Of a stretch of 64,000 nt of DNA, positions 24,910-35,129 are shown one piece after another; position 1 is the first letter of the stretch, and the number at the start of each line of letters is the position of its first letter. Source of the stretch: Flavobacterium suaedae (GTDB lineage Bacteria; Bacteroidota; Bacteroidia; Flavobacteriales; Flavobacteriaceae); contig NZ_BMJE01000003.1 of the NCBI RefSeq assembly GCF_014642915.1, positions 1-64,000 of the forward strand. The letters run 5' to 3'. The translations under genes were made by a program, and so were the position numbers. The notes below the pieces were generated by a model. The model saw nothing but the letters and a program-made list of their open reading frames with translations, ran no database searches and had not been told where the DNA came from.

Positions 24910-27900
24910 TTAGTCTCTGTAGTGATATTCATTTTCAGATAAAATATTACCTTCATTATCTCTTACTTCTTTTAACCTGCCATGAGAGTCATAAGTATAA
25001 CTTGTTTCTCTGCCTCGAGGGTCTTTAGTGCTTAATACAACTCCTTTAGCAGCATCATATACTAGGGTAGTAACTTGATAGTCTGACAATGCACTGCGTA
25101 GGTTATCTAAAGCACCTTTTAAATCTTGTTCGGTGTTGTTACTGTCTCCATAGACATAGACATGACTATTAGAAGCAGATTTTGCAACATCAATTAAACT
25201 CTGGATAGCAAGACTCATATCAGTAGAGGACGTAAAGTCATCTATTTTAGCTATAGGGAGCGTTCCTCCATATCCCCATATGTAATAAACGTGTGTTCCT
25301 TTAGCTTGGGACACTTCTGTTACATTGCCTATTTCGTTATAGTTATGATATACTACTCTCTCATGTGCTGTTGTTTCATCTCCTTTTAAGGTTTCTGCTT
25401 TTGAGGGTAAAAGCAGCCCGTTAAAACTACTATATTTTGTAACTACTTTTTGTAATGGCTCATCGTTCTTATAGTGATATACTACAATAGGAGTATTGAT
25501 AATATTTCTTTGTACCATAGCTCCTAATGCTATCTGTTCACTATTTGAAAATAAACTCGCAGTATATCCTCCTACGGGGTATTCATATTCTGTTTTATAT
25601 TCATTGGTTTCTGCTCCTTCTGCAATAGTGGTAGTAGTACTGGCTATTTGATAGTTATCGGTATTGTAGGTATAGGTTGTAGCTGTATTTGTTGATGTAA
25701 CAACATCAGTATTGTAATAATATTCAGTATTTTGACTACTAGCTAATACTGATCTGTAGCTAGTGATATCACTACGCTCCAAAACATAAATAGAACTTCC
25801 TTCAATACTACAATCTCCCCCTTCTTCACAATTAGAATAAAACTCATCAAAACAATCAGTTACGATACCCCCTCCGGATATTGGTCCTAAAGCACAAAGT
25901 TGTCTAAGCTCTGATGGAGGATTCATAGTACTATACTGCTCCCATGTCTCATAAAAGGGTCTCCATATACATGTTCCAGCTGCCCAGCCACCTTCTTCAA
26001 CAGTAAAAGAAAATACAGATTCTCCTTCTATAGTATCATATTCATTAACTGTTTCTTTTAGTTTTTGTTCTAAGTCATTATAAATAGTTGTCTTTAAAAG
26101 AAGTCCTCTTTTATAATCAATCTCAGGGAGTTCTTTATATGGATACTCAAAAAAAGCAACTCCTATTGGGTCATCATATGCAGATGTGTACTCATACTTT
26201 GTATACCCTTTAGGGTGGTATATTTCTACTCCATCTTCGGCAATTGTATTTTCTCCTTCACTTACTTTCACAGAACGATACCCTACAAAACTACCTTTAG
26301 TCAAAAACACAACAGGCTCATTAATTGTTACTTTATAAGCTATTGTATATAAATTATATACAGAAGTACTATTGTTCTCGTAATGATTAAAAAGATATCT
26401 ATTATCTTTTGTAACGTAATTCTTGTTAATAGTATGACTACCATCTATTGTTCCGTTAGAATGTACATATTTATACTCTATTGAAGGCAAAGAATTATCA
26501 ATAGGATCTACAGGGTTTATTGGATTTGAAATACCACCCGGTCCGGATAGTTCAGGTACATATGAAGAATCTATTGCTGTGTGATAATCATATGTAAACC
26601 TACGTTTTAAAAGAGAAGGTGACAACATATCTTTAAAATCAATATACTTTATACGTAACCCACCTCCAAATAAATAATTTTTATAATCTGTACTGGTTCT
26701 ACTCCTATTTGCACGGTACCTTAAATTTATATAGCCACCTACATGCTGTTCACCAGTCTGACCATAATTATTTGGTAAATTACCACCAGGTGTATAACTA
26801 CCAGGTTGCCCTATCACAGTAAAGTGAAAACTCCCGGCAGGCATAGGTAAAGTTCCTGAAGTATTATAAAAATTACTTAATGGATAAGAAATACTATACT
26901 GTCCTCCCTCCAAAAGAGTACCTTCTATTTTAAGGCTCGTTAATGATATATATTCCGGATTAAGTGTAATGTTTACATCGATGTTTATATCTTGATTATG
27001 AGTTAAGTTAACATTAAAGCCTCCATGAACATCATCCATCGAATGTGTATGAACACCTACGTTAAATTGGTTACTTTGAGTTTTTTCATATTCATTCAGA
27101 GGATTTTCGTTGTAGTCATCGAGAATTTCATTCCCATATTCATATGTATAAGTGTGTGGTTCAAAAACAAACTCTTTAACTCCACCCGAAGGCTCTGTTA
27201 TTTTTGTTAAAACTCCTCTTTTAACAGCATCATAATCATAATAAAAATATCCTATATTACCATATGAAACTCCTCTGAAATCACCATTTTCATACCCCCA
27301 ATGATCTACATTCCCACTGGTTACAGCCATAAAATTATCATTATCAAAATACTCGAACAAATATTTTTGTTGATCAGGTAGAGAGCCTATAGTAATACCT
27401 TCTAACCATAACCTTGCACTTAGATCAGTTTCTTTATTATAAGAACCATCAAACCTTTGAGTAAGTTTTTTAGTTACTTTAGTTACATGATTTAACTGTA
27501 TTGATTTATAAGTATTTCCTAACTTATCCTTTAAAAGAATCTGATCTAAATACACTCCTTCATTTTCAGGGTTTGTTTGTGAGGAAAGCACAAACTCATA
27601 ACTAGAACCGTCTCTGAAATTGATACTACTTAGTTTTTTTGTTGTAGCTTTAATATTTGCCCAAGAAATTACTCTTTCCGGTTTAAAGTATTTAATATTT
27701 TCGGAGTTTGCTAAAATATCGTTGTACTGGGTTCCTGATTCAATTAGTTTATTTTCAGTACGGGTTTCTCTGGTAGAATAGTTCTCTATGCTTTCTGTAT
27801 AACTAAAACTTGCTAACTCCTCATCTTGATAAGCCCCTCCGCCTCTATTCACAACTATAGACACAAGATGCCATGCAGAAGTTGATGTACTAGGGTGCGT

Positions 27901-28701
27901 TCCAACATTTGGAGCTACAGTATTCGCTTCTCCCCCACCTCTGCGTTTTCTTGGGTATACCAGAGATACAGGAGTAGACTCATTAGTTTCAATTGCTCCG
28001 TTACCAAAAATATATTTAATACCGCTTGAGTCTGTTATTATAAAGCTACTTATAATATAATTATTATCATATATCAAATCTATATCTACCTTATTATCTA
28101 AACTTAACTGCTTTGCAACAAGAGTATTACCTTCTTTTAGCACTACAAACCTTCCGCTCATGCCCAGCATACTGTACTGATATAAATCAGGCTGAGAGTC
28201 CCATTGTTGGTATTTAGTTCCCATTACATTCCAAGCATATTCTTTCTTACTACACTGTGATAATGAGCTAAAGTTTTCAAAATCAATTATTTCACCATCA
28301 TCATTACGACCTTCAACAAAATAAATACCTATTTGATTTCTTCCCGGAGACTGCTGTTTTTCGTCAGCAACTCCCCTAACGGTTCTTGATATTGTACCTC
28401 CAGCCTCCAAAGACCAGCCTTTACCTACCCAACCGGAACGCTCATGAACACGCAAGCCGAGAGTAGAATATCGCAATGCTATAGGAAGAACTAAACCACT
28501 CCCCAAATTTTTAGATGCTAAAGGGATAGCTATATTAGGCTGACCTGAATATGTATCCACAGGGACTTCTTCAAAGTGCATTAAGCTCGCAACAGTAGGT
28601 GAAGGGGGAATTACACTTGGTAATTTAGGTTCAGGTTCTGATGTTACTGTTTGAGAATATAAAAACAGAGGAAATAACAAAAAGAAAAGTATTTTTTTCA
28701 T
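24910..28701 (-). CDS. Large secreted YD/SpvB-like partner protein
   Basis: This 1263-aa protein has a signal peptide (MKKILFFLLFPLFLYS). The N-terminal third has the SpvB/TcB-like start seen in Bacteroidota Rhs partners (VPVDTYSGQPNIAIPLASKN, SGWVGKGWSLEAGGTI). The middle is a beta-rich shell and the end contains RHS-like repeats (TLVYDAAKGVVLSTKDPRGRE, YTYDSHGRLKEVRDNEGN). It ends 39 bp before the 1664-aa Rhs gene, and its own promoter precedes both. Such pairs probably assemble one toxin-carrying cocoon. A T9SS C-terminal domain was not seen. Confidence 0.8.
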   Translation of the reverse strand: MKKILFFLLFPLFLYSQTVTSEPEPKLPSVIPPSPTVASLMHFEEVPVDTYSGQPNIAIPLASKNLGSGLVLPIALRYSTLGLRVHERSGWVGKGWSLEAGGTISRTVRGVADEKQQSPGRNQIGIYFVEGRNDDGEIIDFENFSSLSQCSKKEYAWNVMGTKYQQWDSQPDLYQYSMLGMSGRFVVLKEGNTLVAKQLSLDNKVDIDLIYDNNYIISSFIITDSSGIKYIFGNGAIETNESTPVSLVYPRKRRGGGEANTVAPNVGTHPSTSTSAWHLVSIVVNRGGGAYQDEELASFSYTESIENYSTRETRTENKLIESGTQYNDILANSENIKYFKPERVISWANIKATTKKLSSINFRDGSSYEFVLSSQTNPENEGVYLDQILLKDKLGNTYKSIQLNHVTKVTKKLTQRFDGSYNKETDLSARLWLEGITIGSLPDQQKYLFEYFDNDNFMAVTSGNVDHWGYENGDFRGVSYGNIGYFYYDYDAVKRGVLTKITEPSGGVKEFVFEPHTYTYEYGNEILDDYNENPLNEYEKTQSNQFNVGVHTHSMDDVHGGFNVNLTHNQDINIDVNITLNPEYISLTSLKIEGTLLEGGQYSISYPLSNFYNTSGTLPMPAGSFHFTVIGQPGSYTPGGNLPNNYGQTGEQHVGGYINLRYRANRSRTSTDYKNYLFGGGLRIKYIDFKDMLSPSLLKRRFTYDYHTAIDSSYVPELSGPGGISNPINPVDPIDNSLPSIEYKYVHSNGTIDGSHTINKNYVTKDNRYLFNHYENNSTSVYNLYTIAYKVTINEPVVFLTKGSFVGYRSVKVSEGENTIAEDGVEIYHPKGYTKYEYTSAYDDPIGVAFFEYPYKELPEIDYKRGLLLKTTIYNDLEQKLKETVNEYDTIEGESVFSFTVEEGGWAAGTCIWRPFYETWEQYSTMNPPSELRQLCALGPISGGGIVTDCFDEFYSNCEEGGDCSIEGSSIYVLERSDITSYRSVLASSQNTEYYYNTDVVTSTNTATTYTYNTDNYQIASTTTTIAEGAETNEYKTEYEYPVGGYTASLFSNSEQIALGAMVQRNIINTPIVVYHYKNDEPLQKVVTKYSSFNGLLLPSKAETLKGDETTAHERVVYHNYNEIGNVTEVSQAKGTHVYYIWGYGGTLPIAKIDDFTSSTDMSLAIQSLIDVAKSASNSHVYVYGDSNNTEQDLKGALDNLRSALSDYQVTTLVYDAAKGVVLSTKDPRGRETSYTYDSHGRLKEVRDNEGNILSENEYHYRD

Positions 28702-28727
28702 TTGGTATGGTTTGGATTTATTTTGCG

Positions 28728-28759
28728 CAAAGCTATTCTTTGCTTAATTCTTTTAACAA
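28728..28759 (-). promoter_or_regulatory. Promoter of the Rhs locus
   Basis: On the minus strand TTG at 28759-28757, 21 nt, then TAGCTTTG at 28735-28728. Both elements match the Bacteroidota consensus. It drives the minus-strand genes starting at 28701, with a leader of about 20 nt. Confidence 0.75.
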
Positions 28760-28830
28760 GTATTTAACGTTAAAAAAAAGTTAATATTGTAGTTAGAGGC
28801 TAAAACAGAAATCTATTAGTTATTTTTTAT

Positions 28831-28838
28831 TAAGTTTG
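28831..28838 (+). promoter_or_regulatory. -7 promoter box for the secretion operon
   Basis: TAAGTTTG matches TAnnTTTG, 26 bp before the GTG start of the pseudopilin. The -33 element is not obvious. Confidence 0.5.
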
Positions 28839-28863
28839 ACTGTTTTTTAATAAAAAGAAAATT

Positions 28864-29271
28864 GTGACGCAAAGAATAAAAAAACTTCCCTCGTTTAACT
28901 TACAAGAGACCCTTATTGTTTTGGCAATAATCGGCATACTTTTACTAATTGCTTTACCTAACTTAATGCCTTTAATTACAAAGGCTAAAAGTGTTGAAGC
29001 ACAAACACAGTTAAAGGCAATATATAATGCTGAGAGACAATATTTTTATATGTACTCTAAGTATAGTGTTGATTTAGATGAAATTGATTTTGAAGCACCA
29101 AGAACTGTAAAAGAAGACGGTACAGCTAATTATACTTATGAGGTTATTCAGGCTACTAATAATGAGTTTAAAGCGCGTGCTACTGCAATAACAGATTTTA
29201 ATGGGAACGGTGTTTTTAATGTATGGGAAATTGACCAAAGCGGAAATCCTAAAGAGGTGACTGATGATTGA
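28864..29271 (+). CDS. Major pseudopilin (GspG/PilA-like)
   Basis: This is 135 aa, with a GTG start. The type III signal is KLPS/FNLQETLIVLAIIGILL, with Glu at +5 of the mature protein and a Ser, not Gly, at -1. The hydrophobic alpha-1 helix is followed by a soluble domain with the EAQTQLKAIYNAERQYFYMY motif of GspG-like subunits, ending with DFNGNGVFNVWEIDQ, a possible calcium site as in GspG. It forms the pseudopilus of the machine encoded downstream. It is the first gene of a 13-gene plus-strand operon, overlapping the peptidase gene. Confidence 0.88.
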   Translation: MTQRIKKLPSFNLQETLIVLAIIGILLLIALPNLMPLITKAKSVEAQTQLKAIYNAERQYFYMYSKYSVDLDEIDFEAPRTVKEDGTANYTYEVIQATNNEFKARATAITDFNGNGVFNVWEIDQSGNPKEVTDD

Positions 29272-29752
29272 GGTTTTTCTTAAACTTTTTATCTGTTTTG
29301 TTTTCTTTATAATATTTTGGCAGGATGTAAAGTACAGAGAAGTGTATTGGTTTCTTTATCCTTTGGTAGGTGTATTAGCCTTTAGTATTTACTATTTGCA
29401 TGCAGGACTAATGGTTACAGTAACTAATACAACAGTAAATAGTATCATCAATTTAATCATCATTTTTATTACCGCAGCCTATTCAAAATTTATAGCAAAA
29501 AAAAGTTTTCTGAATACTAGTATTGGAATTGGAGATGTTTTAATGTTCCTATTTTTATCGGCCACTTTTGCTTCCATAACTTATATTGTATTACTTGTGT
29601 TCTCACTTATATTTTCACTAAGTATGCATTTACTTTTAAAGCAAAAAACACCTCATAATACAGTACCTTTGGCAGGCTACATGGCTATGTTTTTTGCATC
29701 AGTATATGTAGTGTCATTTTTTATTAAACCACATTATCTTTTTTCTTATTAA
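29264..29752 (+). CDS. Prepilin peptidase (A24 family)
   Basis: This 162-aa integral membrane aspartyl protease processes pseudopilins. It has several membrane helices. The first catalytic Asp is in WQDVKYREVYWF (about residue 21) and the second in the GxGD motif GIGDVLMF (about 90). It lacks the N-methylase domain of GspO/PilD, so it is the short form. It overlaps the pseudopilin gene by 8 bp. The four pseudopilin candidates of the operon all have Ser or an unusual residue at -1, which this peptidase must accept. Confidence 0.88.
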   Translation: MIEVFLKLFICFVFFIIFWQDVKYREVYWFLYPLVGVLAFSIYYLHAGLMVTVTNTTVNSIINLIIIFITAAYSKFIAKKSFLNTSIGIGDVLMFLFLSATFASITYIVLLVFSLIFSLSMHLLLKQKTPHNTVPLAGYMAMFFASVYVVSFFIKPHYLFSY

Positions 29753-29754
29753 GT

Positions 29755-31164
29755 ATGAAACAAGATTTCGCCATCCCCATAGAATTACAACAACTAATAA
29801 GTGCTGAGCAAGCATATCATTACCGCATCATACCTATAGAAAAGAAAGGAGATGTATTACTAATAAAAACAGACAGCAATAATTTTAGTACGTTACAATC
29901 AGAGCTTTTAATATTACTGGGATTAAACGTTCAGTTAACAGAAGAAAGTTCAGAGAACATAAACAAATATCTTTCTACAAATTATAGAAAATCAAATTCG
30001 GATAGGGTTTCGGAAATACACTATTCTAACGATTTTCTTGAAAAAATACTGCTTGCAGCAAAAGAAATAGGAAGTAGTGATATTCACTTTGAACCTTATG
30101 AACTAAAAGCAAGGGTTCGTTTTCGCTTAGACGGGAAACTGAAAGAACAATTCTTTATAGATAATGAAGACTACCCTATTATAGTTAATAAAATTAAGAT
30201 ACGGTCCCAACTGGATATTTCTGAAAAAAGGTTACCCCAAGACGGGCGTATAACTGTAATAACTGAGTTTGAAGATTTTGATATCCGTGTTTCTATATTA
30301 CCTACATTACATGGCGAAAAAGTAGTTTTAAGAATATTAAGTAAAGACACCAGTCACATTGACTTAAGTTCAGTTGGGTTTACAGAGAAAGAATTAAAAA
30401 TATATCTTGAAAGTATAAAAAAACCTAACGGAATTGTACTGATATCAGGACCTACAGGTTCGGGTAAAACAACTACTTTGTACGCAACTTTAAAAGAACT
30501 CAACCAAACGAACACTAATATACTTACTGTTGAAGACCCTATAGAATATACTTTAGAAGGTATAAACCAAGTACAACTAAAGGAAAATATAGGTTTAGAT
30601 TTTGCTACCACATTAAGAACATTTCTTCGTCAAGATCCTGACATTATAATGGTAGGAGAAATAAGGGATGTAAATACTGCCAATATGGCAATACGTGCTG
30701 CACTTACAGGACATTTAGTACTTTCAACAATACACACAAATTCTGCCTGGGCAACTATTTCCAGGCTTATAGATATGGGTGTTCCTTCTTTTCTTATTGC
30801 CAGTACTCTAAATATTAGTATTGCACAAAGACTGGTTAGGAAACTATGCAATCATTGCAAAGAAAAAAGACTCATATCAGAAGCTGTATTTCCTTCAGGA
30901 TTTTCAATCCCCGAGGAACTTACTCACCATTATGTATCAGTTGGTTGTGAAAATTGCTACGAAACAGGCTATAATGGAAGAAAAGCCGTTTATGAAATAT
31001 TACCAATAGATAAAGCATTAATGTCTTTAATAAAAACCAACACCTTAAGTATTGATGAATATTTGGAAGAAAAAGATATTTACACCTTAAAACGTAATGC
31101 CATAGACCTTATCAAAGAAGGGGTTACATCAGTTGAGGAAGCTTTCTCTTTATTGATGGAATAA
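29755..31164 (+). CDS. Secretion/pilus assembly ATPase (GspE/PilB-like)
   Basis: This 469-aa cytoplasmic hexameric ATPase powers pseudopilus assembly. The N-terminal MshEN-like region is short (1-95). The ATPase core has Walker A GPTGSGKTTT at about 232-241, the Asp box ILTVEDPIEYTLEG, Walker B DPDIIMVGEIRD, and a C-terminal four-Cys zinc motif (CNHCKEK and CENCYETGYNGR). All motifs are intact. It starts 2 bp after the peptidase gene. Confidence 0.95.
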   Translation: MKQDFAIPIELQQLISAEQAYHYRIIPIEKKGDVLLIKTDSNNFSTLQSELLILLGLNVQLTEESSENINKYLSTNYRKSNSDRVSEIHYSNDFLEKILLAAKEIGSSDIHFEPYELKARVRFRLDGKLKEQFFIDNEDYPIIVNKIKIRSQLDISEKRLPQDGRITVITEFEDFDIRVSILPTLHGEKVVLRILSKDTSHIDLSSVGFTEKELKIYLESIKKPNGIVLISGPTGSGKTTTLYATLKELNQTNTNILTVEDPIEYTLEGINQVQLKENIGLDFATTLRTFLRQDPDIIMVGEIRDVNTANMAIRAALTGHLVLSTIHTNSAWATISRLIDMGVPSFLIASTLNISIAQRLVRKLCNHCKEKRLISEAVFPSGFSIPEELTHHYVSVGCENCYETGYNGRKAVYEILPIDKALMSLIKTNTLSIDEYLEEKDIYTLKRNAIDLIKEGVTSVEEAFSLLME

Positions 31165-31224
31165 AAAAATTATCTTTGGCAACTATTAATGCCGGATAAA
31201 GAAATTAAAAGAATTATTATAACT

Positions 31225-33369
31225 ATGAGGAAGTTATTATTGTGTTGTCTCCTGTTTATCGTAACAATTATTCATGCTCAGGACGATAACCGTATTATGC
31301 AGCTTAGAAATAATATTGAGTTGATTATTCCTGATACTCCCGGACTGGCAGAAAAGGTTGATGTAAATATTAAACAGACTTCGCTTTCAAATTTTTTACT
31401 TATGGTATCAGAAGTCCATAAAGTAAACATTAGTGTAGACCCTAGTCTTAATCAGATTAATATTGTAAATAACTTTACTGATGTAAATGTTGCCGATTTA
31501 ATTTTGTTTCTGTGTAAGGAATATAATTTAACTATAGATTTTACCGGAAATATTCTTGCCATAAAACCCTATAAAGCTCCTGTAGAAATTCCTGAGAAAA
31601 AAATAATAGATGTAGAATATACTATAGGAGAAGATTTACTTTCACTTAATTTGAAAGATGATAAATTGTATGATGCTTTCAAAAAGATTATGGATGAAAG
31701 CGGTAAAAACTTGGTTTTTGCACCCGGTTTAGAAAATGAGCTGCTTACAGTTTATATAAAAAATATGCCGTTTGATGCAGCTCTTAATAAACTGGCTTAT
31801 GCTAATGATTTATTCGTAACAAAATCCCGAGATAATTTTTACCTTTTTGAGAAACTAAATGCCCCTGCCCCTAGTGCGACAGGTACGGGAGTAGCACAAA
31901 GCAGACCACAAAGACAAAGAAGGTCTAACTTCTTTTTTAATGTTTTGGACAAGGAGCGTCAACTACTGGAAGTAGATTTTGAAAATACTCCTATTTCCAG
32001 TATTGTATATGATATAGGAACTGAGTTACAGATAGACTTTTTTATTGCCAGCCCTTTGGAAAATGCAGGGAATGCAACAGTAAAAGCAAAAAATATAACT
32101 TTTGATGAATTACTTATCAAAATGTTTGAAGCAAATTCCGAAGTAGCTTCAGGTACTGCCCAGAATAACCCCAGAATGAATGTTAATAACAGCCCCGGTA
32201 ATCAAACGGCAGGCGGAGACGATTTTTATACTTTCTTAAAAGAAAATAGGGTATATTACTTCGGTACAAAAAGTCAGTTAACAGTAAGGGATATACGCAC
32301 AATACCAATGATGCATCGTTCAATAGAATTATTGGGCGACCCTTCTATTTCAGGGAGAACTGTAGGGAGAACTTCTTCAAATAATTATACCAATTATAAT
32401 TCAGGTTCTTTTAATTCCGCTAACAACAATAACCTACAATCACAACGTTCTCAAAGCGGTACTGCAGAGAATACACCTACAGAGTCTATATTAACCATTA
32501 TTCCTGATGAGATACAAAAAGATTTAGACATTAAAATTGACCGAGAGTTAAATAGTTTTATTATAAACGGTCCGTCAGCCAACATACAGCGATTCGAGTC
32601 TTTTATTAAATATATTGATAAGCCTGTACCGGTCATACTTATTGAAGTAATGCTTTTAGAAATAAGCAGAAGTGCCGTTATAGAGACAGGAATAAGTGCC
32701 GGGCTTGGAGAAAAACCCACAACAACTACAGGTACTGTTTTCCCTACGGCAGATGTTACACTTGGTGCGCAAACCATTAATAAAATCATCAACCGATTTG
32801 ATGGTTTTGGATCTTTAAATGTAGGCAAGGTACTACCTAACTTTTATTTAAGCCTTAAGGCTATGGAAGCTAACGGAGATTTAAAAATACGTTCCTCCCC
32901 AAGGCTGTCTACTTTAAACGGGCATAAAGCACAACTTTCGATAGGTGAAACAACATACTATGTTGTTACTAACCAAAACTTTTATGGTTCGCAGATACCA
33001 CAGGCTTCTGAGATTAAGAATTACCAGCCTATTGATGCAGAATTAATGGTTTCTATAAAACCATTGGTATCAGGTGACGGGCAGATTACGTTAGATATAA
33101 GAGTGGTACAATCCAGCTTTAACGGAGAGCGTATAGATGAAGATGCCCCTCCTGGAATTAATTCAAGAGAATTTACTTCTATTATAAGGGTAAAAGATCA
33201 GGACTTAATTGTACTGGGTGGACTGGAAGAAAAAGTTAAAAACGATTCAGGTTCAGGAGTACCTTTATTAGCCCGTATTCCTATTATTAAGTGGTTGTTC
33301 AGTTCCCGAAAAAGAGAAGACTCAAGAAAAAAACTAACTGTACTTATTAAACCAACCGTTATATATTAA
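31225..33369 (+). CDS. Outer-membrane secretin (GspD/PilQ-like)
   Basis: This is 714 aa. The start at 31225 gives a clear signal peptide (MRKLLLCCLLFIVTIIHAQ). The upstream in-frame Met at 31189 would add 12 charged residues. N domains with STN/secretin-N folds cover about 20-420, with a Ser/Asn/Gln-rich linker (about 385-415). The secretin domain is C-terminal: VILIEVMLLEISRS, SSPRLSTLNGHKAQLSIG and VKDQDLIVLGGLEE, ending in RIPIIKWLFSS. It forms the outer-membrane channel. Its stop overlaps the GspL-like start. Confidence 0.92.
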   Translation: MRKLLLCCLLFIVTIIHAQDDNRIMQLRNNIELIIPDTPGLAEKVDVNIKQTSLSNFLLMVSEVHKVNISVDPSLNQINIVNNFTDVNVADLILFLCKEYNLTIDFTGNILAIKPYKAPVEIPEKKIIDVEYTIGEDLLSLNLKDDKLYDAFKKIMDESGKNLVFAPGLENELLTVYIKNMPFDAALNKLAYANDLFVTKSRDNFYLFEKLNAPAPSATGTGVAQSRPQRQRRSNFFFNVLDKERQLLEVDFENTPISSIVYDIGTELQIDFFIASPLENAGNATVKAKNITFDELLIKMFEANSEVASGTAQNNPRMNVNNSPGNQTAGGDDFYTFLKENRVYYFGTKSQLTVRDIRTIPMMHRSIELLGDPSISGRTVGRTSSNNYTNYNSGSFNSANNNNLQSQRSQSGTAENTPTESILTIIPDEIQKDLDIKIDRELNSFIINGPSANIQRFESFIKYIDKPVPVILIEVMLLEISRSAVIETGISAGLGEKPTTTTGTVFPTADVTLGAQTINKIINRFDGFGSLNVGKVLPNFYLSLKAMEANGDLKIRSSPRLSTLNGHKAQLSIGETTYYVVTNQNFYGSQIPQASEIKNYQPIDAELMVSIKPLVSGDGQITLDIRVVQSSFNGERIDEDAPPGINSREFTSIIRVKDQDLIVLGGLEEKVKNDSGSGVPLLARIPIIKWLFSSRKREDSRKKLTVLIKPTVIY

Positions 33370-34550
33370 TGGCTTCTGTACTGCAAAATATACTTACCGG
33401 CAATAAATTTATTGGTATTGAACTTTTTTCAATAGACAATAAGGAGCGGTATGCGTATTTAGAAGTACAAAGAAAAAAGAACAGCTTAGAAGGTAATCAG
33501 CAAGAACTGTATAACAGCCTAGATGAATTAAAAAATCAGGCTTCAAAAAGCCCTGCTGTAATTGCTATAAATAACCAGCATGTTTTACAAAAGGAAATTG
33601 CAGGTTCTGATAGTAATGATAAAAAATTACTCCATAAGGCATTCCCGAATATAAAGCTGGAAGACTTTTACTATGAAATTTCCCGATTAGGAACTGTTTC
33701 ATTAATTGCTATTTGCAGAAAAAATTATGTTGATGAACAAATAGAAAAACTTTCTAAGAGTTTTAAAATTACAGCCGTTAGTCTTGGGGTATGTACAGTA
33801 GTTACAATTGCGGACTTTTTAAAAGATGAAACTATTACTACTAATACCCATACTATAAACTTTGGTGGCATTGAAGGGGTTTTAGTTTCAGAGGTAGCCG
33901 GAAGTAATACCTATAGTATAAACGGACTGGACATAAAAAGCCAATGGCTTTTACCTTTTGCTGCTGTATTAGCGGGTATCTTATCTACAGGTGCAACATC
34001 CGGAAGCATTACAGATATAAATACCACCCTATTTGAAACGTTTAAACAGAAGTCATTCTTTGATAAAACATTAAAATTTGGAGTTGGTTTAGTTTTGGGG
34101 CTTTTATTAGTAAACTTTTTACTGTTTAGTCATTATTTCAAAAAGGCGAATGAAATAGAAACTACGCTTTCTATGAATAAAGTAGATATAGAGCGAATAG
34201 GTAAACTAAGAGAACAAATTAAAGATAAAGAGCAAAAGCTGGAAAGTTTTGCTGTAAATACATCTTCCAAAAGCTCTTTGCTTATCAATAATATAGCTTC
34301 TTTAGTTCCACCATCAATACTGTTGAGTGAATTAACCTATCACCCTGTAGAAAAGCGAATAAAAGATGATGAGCAAATACAGTTGCAGGACAGTATTATT
34401 GTAATATCAGGACAAATTTTAAGTAATGAAGATTTTACTGATTGGGTTTCTAAAACAGAAAGTTTAGAGGGAATAAAAAATATAACCATAACCTCTTTCG
34501 GTAAAGAAGACAATAAAACACAGTTTTCATTAAAAGCAGCACTACAATGA
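33369..34550 (+). CDS. GspL/PilM-PilN-like inner membrane component
   Basis: This is 393 aa. The N-terminal part (1-220) resembles an actin-like PilM/GspL cytoplasmic domain. A single membrane helix is at about 238-260 (VGLVLGLLLVNFLLF), followed by a periplasmic coiled coil and a ferredoxin-like domain as in PilN (SLVPPSILLSELTYHPVEKR). This fusion is what GspL does in T2SS. It overlaps the secretin stop by 1 bp (TAATG) and the next gene by 4 bp (ATGA). Confidence 0.75.
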   Translation: MASVLQNILTGNKFIGIELFSIDNKERYAYLEVQRKKNSLEGNQQELYNSLDELKNQASKSPAVIAINNQHVLQKEIAGSDSNDKKLLHKAFPNIKLEDFYYEISRLGTVSLIAICRKNYVDEQIEKLSKSFKITAVSLGVCTVVTIADFLKDETITTNTHTINFGGIEGVLVSEVAGSNTYSINGLDIKSQWLLPFAAVLAGILSTGATSGSITDINTTLFETFKQKSFFDKTLKFGVGLVLGLLLVNFLLFSHYFKKANEIETTLSMNKVDIERIGKLREQIKDKEQKLESFAVNTSSKSSLLINNIASLVPPSILLSELTYHPVEKRIKDDEQIQLQDSIIVISGQILSNEDFTDWVSKTESLEGIKNITITSFGKEDNKTQFSLKAALQ

Positions 34551-35086
34551 AATTAAATAAAAACAATAAACTGCTTTTATTGGTGTTAGCACTATTGCTT
34601 TACCTGTGCTATAGCTTTGCCTTTTCAAAAACTATAAATTATTATAAAGAGTATCAGTCTAAAAAGGAATTGGTAAACAGTGCTTTAAGTAATCCTGATA
34701 TGCTAAAGCAACTAACTATACGAAAGCACCAACTGGATACTATTTTAGCACAATACGCTATTGCGCAGGGAGAGTCATTTCAAAATGAGCTTTTAAAAAA
34801 AATTACAGCATTAAGCACTAAATATCATTTAAAAATTACTGATTTTAAAGAGCCTCATGTAATAACAGACAATGGTGTTAAAACATCGAGTTACATATTT
34901 ACGCTAGAAGGAAGTTTTAATGACATGGCACTGCTTATAAATACTGTAGAAAACGATATTACACTTGGTGCTGTTAAAAGCGTTTCTTTCATAAAACATA
35001 GAAATTACAGAACATACAGAGACTTCCTTACAGGGGAAATAATCCTTCAGAAAAATGAAACAGTAAAAGAGAAGCCTCAACAATAA
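34547..35086 (+). CDS. GspM/PilO-like inner membrane protein
   Basis: This 179-aa bitopic protein has a membrane helix at residues 7-27 (NKLLLLVLALLLYLCYSFAF), then a coiled coil and a small periplasmic ferredoxin-like domain (LEGSFNDMALLINTVEN, where PilO has its F-x-x-L-x-x-F-I helix). Its size and its place after the GspL-like gene fit GspM/PilO. Confidence 0.72.
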   Translation: MKLNKNNKLLLLVLALLLYLCYSFAFSKTINYYKEYQSKKELVNSALSNPDMLKQLTIRKHQLDTILAQYAIAQGESFQNELLKKITALSTKYHLKITDFKEPHVITDNGVKTSSYIFTLEGSFNDMALLINTVENDITLGAVKSVSFIKHRNYRTYRDFLTGEIILQKNETVKEKPQQ

Positions 35087-35129
35087 AAATATACTGAATT
35101 GCTTACATTTACTAAAGCTAAAAACTGAT